From: Cellvibrionales bacterium UBA3090
GTDB taxonomy: Bacteria; Pseudomonadota; Gammaproteobacteria; Pseudomonadales; Porticoccaceae
DNA length: 9,934 bases
Reading direction: 5' to 3'
Assembly (NCBI GenBank): GCA_002367235.1
Contig: DFBC01000056.1
Location: forward strand, 1-9,934
Within the stretch, counting starts at the first letter, position 1, and each line of letters begins with the position of its first letter. Positions 1-6,523 of this stretch are shown here, piece by piece. Made by a program: the position numbers and the translations under genes. The notes under the pieces were generated by a model that did no database searches, was not told where the DNA came from, and saw nothing but the letters and a program-made list of their open reading frames with translations.

Positions 1-468
1 GTCTCCGTCGGTGAAGAAGACCATGTGAAAGCCTGTGTAGAAAAACTGGGGAGCATCGATCTCTGGAAACTGGCAATAAAACCGGGGAAGCCCCTGGCCT
101 TTGGCAATGTACTGGGCACTCCCTTTTTAGGGCTTCCGGGCAATCCTGCCGCCGTATTTGTCACCTGCGCCATCGTCGCCCGACCCTACCTGCTAAAAAC
201 CCAGGGCGCCACTGAGTTGTTGCCCACCCCCGTTCAGGTCACGGCTAACTTTGACCGGCCAAAACCTGCCAAGCGACAGGAATACCTACGCGCCAAACTG
301 GTGATTGATGAACAGGGTATGGCCTGCGCAGAACTGGCCGGCAATCAAAGTAGCGGCGTGCTCTCCACCGCCAGCGTGGGACATGGCTTTGCGATTCACC
401 CGCTGAACAAAACCATCAAAGCGGGCGAACCTGTACAGTTTTTACTGTTCAACGATCTGTTGTTTTAG
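1..468 (+). CDS. moeA: Molybdopterin molybdenumtransferase MoeA, C-terminal part (5' end outside the window)
   Basis: MoeA inserts molybdate into adenylylated molybdopterin in the cytoplasm, the last common step of molybdenum cofactor synthesis. The reading frame is open from the first base of the window, so the gene enters from the left; the first in-frame internal start codon (25) is not the true start. The visible 155 residues begin with the family motif VSVGEEDHV, continue with the conserved block around KLAIKPGKPLAFG and GLPGNPAAVFV (end of the catalytic MogA-like domain), and finish with the beta-rich MoeA domain IV, ending ...FNDLLF before a TAG stop. Roughly the N-terminal 250 residues of a typical ~400-residue MoeA are missing from view. 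It lies on the opposite strand from the moaCDE-modABC block, so it belongs to a separate transcript. The identification rests on motifs and is firm. Confidence 0.95.
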   Translation, partial: VSVGEEDHVKACVEKLGSIDLWKLAIKPGKPLAFGNVLGTPFLGLPGNPAAVFVTCAIVARPYLLKTQGATELLPTPVQVTANFDRPKPAKRQEYLRAKLVIDEQGMACAELAGNQSSGVLSTASVGHGFAIHPLNKTIKAGEPVQFLLFNDLLF

Positions 469-581
469 CTGGTATTATTACGAGCCGCACTGTAAATCAT
501 GCCTGTAGCTCGAGTGACTATGGGCACGATCAACACGATAAGATAAAACGCCTGCTATAGATTTCAATCAACTGACTCGGA

Positions 582-609
582 TTGACCCACACCAGTTTAC
601 ACCTATGCT
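582..609 (+). promoter_or_regulatory. Candidate sigma70 promoter for the beta-CASP gene
   Basis: A TTGACC -35 hexamer (582-587, 5 of 6 matches to consensus) is followed after 16 bases by TATGCT (604-609, 4 of 6). Transcription would start near 616, about 40 bases before the ATG at 657. The promoter lies upstream of that ATG and inside any longer reading frame beginning at TTG 582, which supports the later start. Predicted from sequence only. Confidence 0.45.
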
Positions 610-656
610 TAAGCTGGGAAACCAGTAAAGTCTCACCAAGTATAGGACTCTGCCAA

Positions 657-2039
657 ATGACCAATGATATTTCCCTGAGCTTTTTCGGTGCCGCAGGTAC
701 GGTAACCGGTTCACGTTATTTATTAGAGTTTAGTAACCGCAGAGTTTTGGTGGACTGTGGGCTGTTTCAGGGCTACAAGCATCTTCGCGAACGAAACTGG
801 CGGGATTTCCCGGTTGACCCGGCCAGTATTGAGGCCGTATTTCTTACCCACGCTCATCTTGACCACAGCGGGTATCTACCCCGCCTGGTACAAAATGGTT
901 TTAATGGCACTGTCTTTTGTACCAAGGCAACCCGGGATCTGTGTAAAATTTTGTTGCTGGATGCCGCTAAATTACAGGAAGAAGAAGCAGCCTACCGGAA
1001 CCGTCATCACTACAGTCGACACGAGCCCGCCCTCCCCCTCTATACACAAGCAGACGCCAAAGCGGCATTAGCACTCTTTGAAACGGTTGGATTTTCAGAC
1101 CCCGACAACCCGCAACCCGGGGTATCACTGGGCGACTTATCGGTCAGTTTTCACGCCAACGGACATATTCTTGGCTCGTCGTTTTTAGATGTTCAGGTGG
1201 CGGGGCGTCACATTCTGTTCAGTGGCGACATGGGCCGAGGCAACGATCTCATTATGCGGGCGCCCGAGCTGCCCGTGTACTGCGACTACCTGGTCATTGA
1301 ATCCACCTACGGAAATCGTCTTCACGATAATCGGGATATTTGGGATGAAACTGCGAAAATCATTAACGAGACTATTGCCGCTGGAGGGTCGATATTAATA
1401 CCGACCTTTGCAGTGGGGCGTGCTCAGGCAATGCTGTATTTGATCACCGAATTGCGCAACCGGAAGATGATTCCCTATTTACCGATTTTTTTAGACAGCC
1501 CGATGGCCATCAGCGTGACGGAAGTCATGCAACGGCACTACCGTTATCACCGACTGAACAAAGCGCGCTGCCAGCAATTATCCCGCGACGTCACCTTTAC
1601 TCGAACCGTCGAAGAATCTATCGCCCTCAACAATCTACACATGCCCGCGATTATTCTCTCTGCCAGCGGCATGGCCACGGGAGGGCGAGTATTACACCAC
1701 CTGAACCGCATGTTGGGCGACCATCGAAATACCGTCATGTTTGCCGGTTATCAGGCATCGGGAACCCGTGGCGCTCGCTTAGTGACGGGAGAAAAACGGA
1801 TTAAAATTTTTGGTAGCTATCAAGATGTCCGGGCTCGCATAGAAAGCCTGGACTTTTTATCCGCCCATGCCGATCGAATGGAACTGTTACGCTGGCTGCA
1901 GCAAATGCCCACAGCCCCAAAACGCTGTTTTGTCACCCACGGTGAGGAAGCCGCCTCAGATCAGTTTCGGATTGCACTGAACGAAGACTTGGGTTGGGCG
2001 GCCTGCGTACCGGAAATGGGAGAAAAGGTCACCCTATAG
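657..2039 (+). CDS. MBL-fold beta-CASP metallohydrolase (RNA-processing exonuclease / CPSF73-like family)
   Basis: A 460-residue protein with the full set of metallo-beta-lactamase and beta-CASP motifs: the zinc motif HAHLDH at 65-70, a further histidine in NGHILGSS (H170), the metal-bridging aspartate in SGDMG (D191), then ESTYGN (215-220), the beta-CASP region with FAVGRAQ, SASGMATGGR (335-344), SAHAD (H404) and the C-terminal VTHGE (H428). Such proteins hydrolyse RNA phosphodiester bonds with two zinc ions; bacterial members of this length are usually annotated only as MBL-fold hydrolases and their substrates are mostly unknown. The start at 657 is preferred over an in-frame TTG at 582: it has an AGGA Shine-Dalgarno 9 bases upstream (644-647), the family homology begins right after it, and a likely promoter overlaps the region before it. 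The gene ends 4 bases from the convergent OsmC gene. Family firm; specific RNA target not inferable. Confidence 0.9.
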   Translation: MTNDISLSFFGAAGTVTGSRYLLEFSNRRVLVDCGLFQGYKHLRERNWRDFPVDPASIEAVFLTHAHLDHSGYLPRLVQNGFNGTVFCTKATRDLCKILLLDAAKLQEEEAAYRNRHHYSRHEPALPLYTQADAKAALALFETVGFSDPDNPQPGVSLGDLSVSFHANGHILGSSFLDVQVAGRHILFSGDMGRGNDLIMRAPELPVYCDYLVIESTYGNRLHDNRDIWDETAKIINETIAAGGSILIPTFAVGRAQAMLYLITELRNRKMIPYLPIFLDSPMAISVTEVMQRHYRYHRLNKARCQQLSRDVTFTRTVEESIALNNLHMPAIILSASGMATGGRVLHHLNRMLGDHRNTVMFAGYQASGTRGARLVTGEKRIKIFGSYQDVRARIESLDFLSAHADRMELLRWLQQMPTAPKRCFVTHGEEAASDQFRIALNEDLGWAACVPEMGEKVTL

Positions 2040-2043
2040 CAAG

Positions 2044-2478
2044 TTAGCCTTCTACAATCTCGCAGCTAAAACCACTCTCAGCCGACAGGGAGTTGGTAAT
2101 AAAACAGGTGTCTTCCGCTTTTTCCAGAATGCGCTTGGCTTTGTCGCTGTCTTCGCCTGATGGAAGAATGAGTTTGACGCGGGTGTGCACACCGGTGAAT
2201 TGAACCTTGCGCTCAACTTTTTCAAGTTGCCCATCGGCGGCGCATTCGATATGTAGCCAATTCAGGTCATAAGCCCTGGCAATGGACTTGAAAGATAACA
2301 CCAGACAATTGGCCACGGCCGCCATCAACAGCTCTTCTGGTGACCAAACATCGCCAGCGCCATCAAATTCGACAGGGGGTGCAACCTCGACCCGACTACC
2401 GTTGTTCAACGAACAGATTACATTGCCTGTTGGATCAGCTGACGCCGCGGCAGTATAGGTGTGGGGAAATGCCTTCAT
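2044..2478 (-). CDS. OsmC/Ohr-family protein (probable thiol peroxidase-like)
   Basis: A 144-residue protein of the OsmC/Ohr superfamily, whose characterised members are cytoplasmic dimeric thiol-dependent peroxidases that reduce organic hydroperoxides. The two signature cysteines are present: C58 in the helix AVANCLVLSF, preceded by the typical SPEELLMAAVANC context, and C125 in AEDTCFITNSL. The length matches the family. It starts at ATG 2478 with a TAGGA Shine-Dalgarno about 7 bases upstream. It begins 27 bases after the modC stop on the same strand, so it is likely the last gene of the moaCDE-modABC transcript; no terminator is visible in the gap. A role in protecting oxidation-prone molybdenum or thiolate chemistry would be pure inference. 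It could instead be a YhfA-like OsmC relative of unknown substrate, so no gene symbol is given. Confidence 0.88.
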   Translation of the reverse strand: MKAFPHTYTAAASADPTGNVICSLNNGSRVEVAPPVEFDGAGDVWSPEELLMAAVANCLVLSFKSIARAYDLNWLHIECAADGQLEKVERKVQFTGVHTRVKLILPSGEDSDKAKRILEKAEDTCFITNSLSAESGFSCEIVEG

Positions 2479-2505
2479 AGATAATTCCTAAATAGTGACA
2501 AAAAA

Positions 2506-3627
2506 CTAATCCAGTGTTTCTGACAAAAGAGCGACTGTTTTAATCTGCAAATACACGTGCTTGCCTGTTTCTAAGGCTAAATGCTCCAGTGATTTTCGGG
2601 TAATGCGAGCCAATACCGATTGTCCCTGCACATCGGCTTTAACAATGGCTCTGGCACCATCAACCCGTTCGATGCCGACAATCACGCCAGACAGAATATT
2701 AAGGATGCTGGACTGGCTCGGTCTTTCCAAAGCAATACTCACATCCCGGCAGGGAATCCGCACCCGCACAGTATTCCCGGGCGCAGCCGCGAGTCGCCCA
2801 ACCACAAGCTGAGTTTCAACACTCGATGCGGCGCCATCCGAATTTAAAGACGAACCTAATGAGAGTTGAGTCAGGCTGTAGTGATCATCGTGGTTGAGAA
2901 CTTCTGCATTCAACACCACGGCGGCATTTTCCTGCCGAGTTAAATCCAAATCGAGCCGAGAAAGCATTTCCAGCAATGGTCCATCCGCGATCAAGCGCCC
3001 CTGATCCATAACGATCAGATGATCTGCCAACCGACTAATTTCATCGAGATTATGACTCACATACACCATCGGGATATTCAGTTGATCTACCAATGCTTCC
3101 AGATGGCGGAGAATCGGATGACGAGCCTTGCTGTCCACACCGGCGAGAGGTTCGTCCAGCAACAGGCAGCGGGGCGCTGTTAACAATGCTCGGGCAATGG
3201 CAACCCGCTGCTTCTGTCCGCCAGAGAGCTGGTTGGGTTTACGAGCTAACAAGTTTTCAATATCCAGCCAGGCAATCACCTGCTGTTTACTTGGGCCGTT
3301 ATCAGAGAATCGCCGCTTAAATGCAAAGTCGAGATTCTCCTCGACATTGAGGTGGGGAAACAGACGGTTCTCCTGAAACACATAACCTAATTGCCGCTGC
3401 GTCACTGGCAGGCCACCAATTTCAATATCGCCGATCGTTAACCGACAATGTTCCGCATGTTCCAACCCCGCCATACAGCGCAGCAATGTGGTCTTCCCAC
3501 AGCCCGAGGGGCCATAGATCGCGGTGATACCCCGACCCGGTAGCAGGACATTTAACCTCAGAGAAAACTCAGCGTCTCGGCCCAAGGAATGCTCTACAGC
3601 CAGCTGTATTTTGTTCTCTACACCCAC
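2506..3627 (-). CDS. modC: Molybdate ABC transporter ATP-binding protein ModC
   Basis: The ATPase that powers molybdate import at the inner membrane with ModB. The 373-residue protein carries Walker A GPSGCGKTT (39-47), the Q-loop in FQENRLFPHL (Q85), the ABC signature LSGGQ (134-138), Walker B CLLLDEP (154-160) with its catalytic glutamate, and the H-loop VSHN (H192). The C-terminal part (about 306-370, from SSILNILSG to QIKTVALL) is a single Mop/TOBE domain, the molybdate-sensing module that distinguishes ModC from other importer ATPases. The start codon is GTG, with a good purine-rich GGGGTGAG stretch 5 bases upstream; it lies 22 bases after the modB stop. Residues about 230-300, between the ATPase core and the Mop domain, are the least conserved-looking part. 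The length is slightly above the ~350-360 residues usual for the family. Confidence 0.96.
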   Translation of the reverse strand: MGVENKIQLAVEHSLGRDAEFSLRLNVLLPGRGITAIYGPSGCGKTTLLRCMAGLEHAEHCRLTIGDIEIGGLPVTQRQLGYVFQENRLFPHLNVEENLDFAFKRRFSDNGPSKQQVIAWLDIENLLARKPNQLSGGQKQRVAIARALLTAPRCLLLDEPLAGVDSKARHPILRHLEALVDQLNIPMVYVSHNLDEISRLADHLIVMDQGRLIADGPLLEMLSRLDLDLTRQENAAVVLNAEVLNHDDHYSLTQLSLGSSLNSDGAASSVETQLVVGRLAAAPGNTVRVRIPCRDVSIALERPSQSSILNILSGVIVGIERVDGARAIVKADVQGQSVLARITRKSLEHLALETGKHVYLQIKTVALLSETLD

Positions 3628-3649
3628 AACCGCTCACCCCACAGCAACG

Positions 3650-4330
3650 TCACGACTTAAGCCCCTTGTTGCGATTAAAACCATAGAGGAGTATCAGTAG
3701 CGCAAAACTGAAGGCCAACAAACCGCCCGCAAGCCAATGGGCTCGGCCATAATCCAGTGCTTCCACGTGGTCGTACAGGGCAATGGATAGCACTTGTGTT
3801 TCACCGGGAATATTGCCACCAATCATCAGCACCACGCCAAACTCGCCCATGGTGTGGGCAAAACCCAACAGTGCAGCCGTAGCAAAAGCACGGCGTGTCA
3901 GAGGGATAATTAAATTCAAGAAGCGATCCAGAGTTCCGGCACCCATGGTCTCTGCCGCCTCTAACAATTTGTGGTCAAAATGCTGGAAGCCCGACTGCAA
4001 TGGCTGCACCACAAAAGGCAGCGAGTAAATCACCGAGCCTACGACCAGCCCACTAAAAGTAAACGCCAATGATTGCCCCGTCAAAGCCAGCCAGCTACCG
4101 CCTAAAAAATTATCGGGGGAAAATGCCATCAGCAGATAAAAACCGATGACCGTGGGAGGCAATATCAACGGCAGGGCCACGGTGGCTTCGATGACACTGG
4201 CAAATCGGGACTCAGAGCGTGACAGCCACCAAGCCAACGGGGCACCGACAACCATCAAAATAACCGTGGTCACGGCTGCCAATTGCAGGGTTAGCCAAAG
4301 TGCCGTGATATCGGATGGCAATAGGCTCAT
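3650..4330 (-). CDS. modB: Molybdate ABC transporter permease ModB
   Basis: Inner-membrane channel of the molybdate importer. The 226-residue protein has several strongly hydrophobic segments (roughly 10-35, 48-70, 87-110, 148-170, 197-217), as expected for the ~5-6 transmembrane helices of ModB. It has the EAA cytoplasmic loop that docks on ModC, EAAETMGAG...IIPL (124-144), and the ModB-typical HTMGEFGVVLMIGGNIPG (159-176). Length is normal. The ATG start overlaps the modA stop in an ATGA (4327-4330), and there is no clear Shine-Dalgarno upstream, so translation is probably coupled to modA. The gene is followed by modC after 22 bases. Confidence 0.96.
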   Translation of the reverse strand: MSLLPSDITALWLTLQLAAVTTVILMVVGAPLAWWLSRSESRFASVIEATVALPLILPPTVIGFYLLMAFSPDNFLGGSWLALTGQSLAFTFSGLVVGSVIYSLPFVVQPLQSGFQHFDHKLLEAAETMGAGTLDRFLNLIIPLTRRAFATAALLGFAHTMGEFGVVLMIGGNIPGETQVLSIALYDHVEALDYGRAHWLAGGLLAFSFALLILLYGFNRNKGLKS

Positions 4331-5163
4331 TGCTTTAAATTCTTGTTAGTCATAGGTAACAAATAACCCCCATCAACAATAATTTTTTTTGCGGCGGCGG
4401 TATTCATAAAATCCAAAAACTGCTGTGTTAACGAGTTCACCGGTTTAATGGCCACTCGGCTCTGTCGTACAGGGTGGGTCAAGTGCGGCGAGAGATCAAT
4501 GGCAAACAATCCCTGCCGCTGTGGTTTCTCGCGCTCATCGAGCCCCCGCGCCGAAACAACCAAAGCATCGGCAACTATCGCAACATCGGCATTACCGCTG
4601 TGAAAAAACTGCCAAGCCTGAGCAATATTGTTACCGATCACTAACTTGGATTTACTTTCCTCGATCACCCCGAGGTTTTCTATCGCCGCCATAGCGGCGA
4701 TACCATAGGGTGCCGTCCGCGGATTGGCGATAGCAATACGCTTCGCTTTGGATAAAATGTCTTTCGGATTAACACCCTCACTACGGCTCACCAGCACCAG
4801 TTTGCCAATGGCATAGGTCGCCAAGGTCTCTGACGCACCACGACCACTGGCCACTAATTTTTCAGGGTAGGATTCATTGGCAGAAAAAAACAGCTGAAAG
4901 GGTGCATGCTGTAAAATTTGGGCGTAGAGCACACCGGAGGATGCACTGCTTATCGTAATTTGATGCATGGATGGATCCTGACCCTGCCGCTCGACAAACG
5001 TCTCTCGGAGCTGCTCCAAAACGGGACGAAAATTACTGGCTGTAGCAATACTCAAGGTATCGGCAACAGCACCGGAACCCATTACAAGCAAGCTCATCCA
5101 TAACAACACCAATCGCACCGAAACGGCCAGGCGTGTTGAACGTGCTGTTGGCCGTATGCCCAA
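4327..5163 (-). CDS. modA: Molybdate ABC transporter substrate-binding protein ModA
   Basis: Periplasmic molybdate receptor that delivers the oxyanion to ModBC. A signal peptide is evident: arginine-rich n-region, hydrophobic core VRLVLLWMSLLVMGSG, then AVA before the mature start DTLSIATASNF. The mature protein has TASNF, SSASSG and NPRTAPYG, which correspond to the Thr/Asn, Ser and Tyr ligand regions of Azotobacter-type ModA (by family knowledge). It ends KKIIVDGGYLLPM, typical of the family. The start is uncertain. The TTG at 5163, just past the moaE stop, gives a 279-residue protein with a 34-residue signal peptide and is used here. In-frame ATGs at 5211, 5220 and 5241 lie inside moaE and would add a non-conserved, alanine/asparagine-rich extension. 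GTG codons at about 5118 and 5109 are also possible. None has a strong Shine-Dalgarno, so coupling to moaE is likely. Function firm, start weak. Confidence 0.92.
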   Translation of the reverse strand: MGIRPTARSTRLAVSVRLVLLWMSLLVMGSGAVADTLSIATASNFRPVLEQLRETFVERQGQDPSMHQITISSASSGVLYAQILQHAPFQLFFSANESYPEKLVASGRGASETLATYAIGKLVLVSRSEGVNPKDILSKAKRIAIANPRTAPYGIAAMAAIENLGVIEESKSKLVIGNNIAQAWQFFHSGNADVAIVADALVVSARGLDEREKPQRQGLFAIDLSPHLTHPVRQSRVAIKPVNSLTQQFLDFMNTAAAKKIIVDGGYLLPMTNKNLKQ

Positions 5164-5167
5164 AGTT

Positions 5168-5644
5168 CTAGTCGCCGCCTTGCCAGCGTTCGGCGCGTTG
5201 TTGGTCGACATCCTTGGCATCCACCCAACTGCTATCGCCATTCACATGCTGTTCTTTTTTCCAAAATGGCGCGCTGGTTTTGAGTATATCCATAATAAAT
5301 TCACAGGCGGAAAATGCCGAATCGCGGTGGGCACTGCTTACCCCGACAAACACAATTTGCTGACCCGGAGTCAGATCACCAATCCGATGAATAATTCGAA
5401 TATCAATGACAGGCCATCGGGCAGCGGCTTGCTCGGCCGTTTGTTGAAGGGACTTTTCGGTCATGCCCGGATAGTGCTCCAAGCGCATAAATTTTAGCGG
5501 GTTATCTGCAAGGTCGCGAACCTGTCCGGTAAAGATAGCGATCCCACCAACATCCGTGTTATTAACCCCGGAACCGGCTTGCTGAAGACGGCGGTATTCC
5601 TCACCCGTATCGAAATCCTGTTCCTGTACAGAAATGGAAATCAT
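5168..5644 (-). CDS. moaE: Molybdopterin synthase catalytic subunit MoaE
   Basis: Large subunit of molybdopterin synthase, which with thiocarboxylated MoaD converts cyclic pyranopterin monophosphate to molybdopterin in the cytoplasm. The 158 residues show the family order: GGIAIFTGQVR (33-43), LEHYPGMTEKSL (55-66), IIHRIGDLTPGQ (84-95), SSAHRDSAF (103-111) and LKTSAPFWKKE (121-131). K122 and K129 match the two active-site lysines known from E. coli MoaE. The ATG overlaps the moaD stop in an ATGA (5641-5644), consistent with coupled synthesis of the two subunits. The 3' end may overlap modA, depending on the modA start. Length is normal. Confidence 0.97.
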   Translation of the reverse strand: MISISVQEQDFDTGEEYRRLQQAGSGVNNTDVGGIAIFTGQVRDLADNPLKFMRLEHYPGMTEKSLQQTAEQAAARWPVIDIRIIHRIGDLTPGQQIVFVGVSSAHRDSAFSACEFIMDILKTSAPFWKKEQHVNGDSSWVDAKDVDQQRAERWQGGD

Positions 5645-5889
5645 CCGCCTGTCACCGGAGGAAATAGTGCCACTTCGTCGCTATCACTGACGGGCGTATT
5701 CTCGCCCACCATATCCTGATTCACCGCAAACAATACATTGCCAGAACCCAATGCCAGCTTCCATTCGTCACCCTGTGCTTGAAGGTTCGCCAACAACTGG
5801 CCCACGGTCTCGACACCATCGGGTAATGCCGTATTCAATTCACCGATACCCAACTGTTCGCGAAGGCTGCCAAAAAATAATACTTTCAT
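5641..5889 (-). CDS. moaD: Molybdopterin synthase sulfur-carrier subunit MoaD
   Basis: Small ubiquitin-fold subunit of molybdopterin synthase. The 82-residue protein begins MKVLFFGSLREQLG and ends FPPVTGG: the terminal Gly-Gly is the residue pair that is adenylylated by MoeB and converted to a thiocarboxylate. The penultimate motif DEVALFPPVTGG is typical of the family. An AGG lies 7 bases before the ATG. It starts 31 bases after the moaC stop and overlaps moaE by 4 bases. The activating enzyme moeB is not in the window and must be encoded elsewhere. Confidence 0.95.
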   Translation of the reverse strand: MKVLFFGSLREQLGIGELNTALPDGVETVGQLLANLQAQGDEWKLALGSGNVLFAVNQDMVGENTPVSDSDEVALFPPVTGG

Positions 5890-5920
5890 ACTTAAACCTG
5901 CTTCTATTGCTTCGAGTCAG

Positions 5921-6409
5921 CTATTTGTCGGCTTTCCAGTGCCCCGACTTACCACCCGCCTTTTCCAATAACCGAGTCTGCTCGATCACCATGCCTTTAT
6001 CTACCGCCTTACACATATCATAGATGGTTAGCGCCGCTATGGAGGCCGCAGTCAGCGCTTCCATCTCCACCCCAGTTTTACCGTCGAGGCCACAGGTGGC
6101 AGCAATACGAATACTGTGGCTATCTGGCTGCACATCAAATTCGACTGAAACTTTCGTGAGCATGAGTGGATGACAGAGAGGAATCAGGTCTGAGCATTTT
6201 TTCGCCGCCTGAATACCCGCGATTCGGGCCACGGCCAGCACATCGCCTTTTTTGTGCCCGCCAGATTGAATCAGTTCCAGGGTTTCCGGCTGCATCCGCA
6301 CCGTCGCTTCAGCCGTGGCTTCGCGAGTGGTCACGGTTTTTCCTCCCACATCGACCATATGGGCTTCGCCCTGCTCGTTAAGGTGGGTAAGTTTTCGCAT
6401 ATCTGACAC
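5921..6409 (-). CDS. moaC: Cyclic pyranopterin monophosphate synthase MoaC
   Basis: MoaC acts after MoaA, rearranging the 3',8-cyclo-GTP intermediate into cyclic pyranopterin monophosphate. Family motifs are strong: LTHLNEQGEAHMVDVGGK at the N-terminus, HKKGDVLAVARIAGIQAAKK, DLIPLCHPL, GKTGVEMEALTAAS, YDMCKAVDKGM and GGKSGHWK at the end. The start chosen is GTG 6409, giving VSDMRKLTHLN... and 162 residues. It has a GGAGTGA Shine-Dalgarno with GGAG 8 bases upstream (6421-6418), whereas the ATG at 6400 has none at useful distance. An in-frame ATG at 6451 would add residues the family lacks and would run through the leader hairpins. It is the first gene of the moaCDE-modABC block, 114 bases after the glycerate kinase stop. 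Confidence 0.95.
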   Translation of the reverse strand: MSDMRKLTHLNEQGEAHMVDVGGKTVTTREATAEATVRMQPETLELIQSGGHKKGDVLAVARIAGIQAAKKCSDLIPLCHPLMLTKVSVEFDVQPDSHSIRIAATCGLDGKTGVEMEALTAASIAALTIYDMCKAVDKGMVIEQTRLLEKAGGKSGHWKADK

Positions 6410-6434
6410 AGAAATCACTCCAATTATAAGCTGT

Positions 6435-6495
6435 CCCGATCTTTCGGGCATGAGGCACAGTCTACCTCAAACACCTAAAGTAACCCATTGAGGCA
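6435..6495 (-). promoter_or_regulatory. Structured leader before moaC with alternative hairpins
   Basis: In the minus-strand transcript, UGAGGUA (6469-6463) can pair with UGCCUCA just downstream (6457-6451, 7 pairs including one U-G, 5-base loop) or with an identical UGCCUCA upstream (6495-6489, 19-base loop). The two pairings exclude each other. Two bases after the downstream hairpin comes CCCGA-AAGA-UCGGG (6448-6435, perfect 5-base stem), then the moaC Shine-Dalgarno. No U-tract follows, so this is not an intrinsic terminator. The sequence was not recognised as the known Moco RNA motif, though that family occurs before moa genes. The stems are short and could be chance. Confidence 0.3.
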
Positions 6496-6523
6496 GCGCA
6501 ACCAGGGCTTTATCGACAACTTA

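Noticed and set aside
582..656. Longer N-terminus of the beta-CASP protein from TTG 582
   Set aside because: The extra 25 residues have no family resemblance, there is no Shine-Dalgarno before 582, and the likely promoter -35 and -10 hexamers lie within this stretch.
5156..5497. 113-codon plus-strand frame opposite moaE and modA
   Set aside because: It is antisense to moaE, whose motifs are unmistakable, and its predicted peptide has no recognisable features.
6423..6428. Perfect TATAAT on the minus strand just before moaC, looking like a -10 box
   Set aside because: It abuts the moaC Shine-Dalgarno, so transcription would begin within it and destroy the ribosome-binding site; no acceptable -35 lies 16-18 bases upstream.
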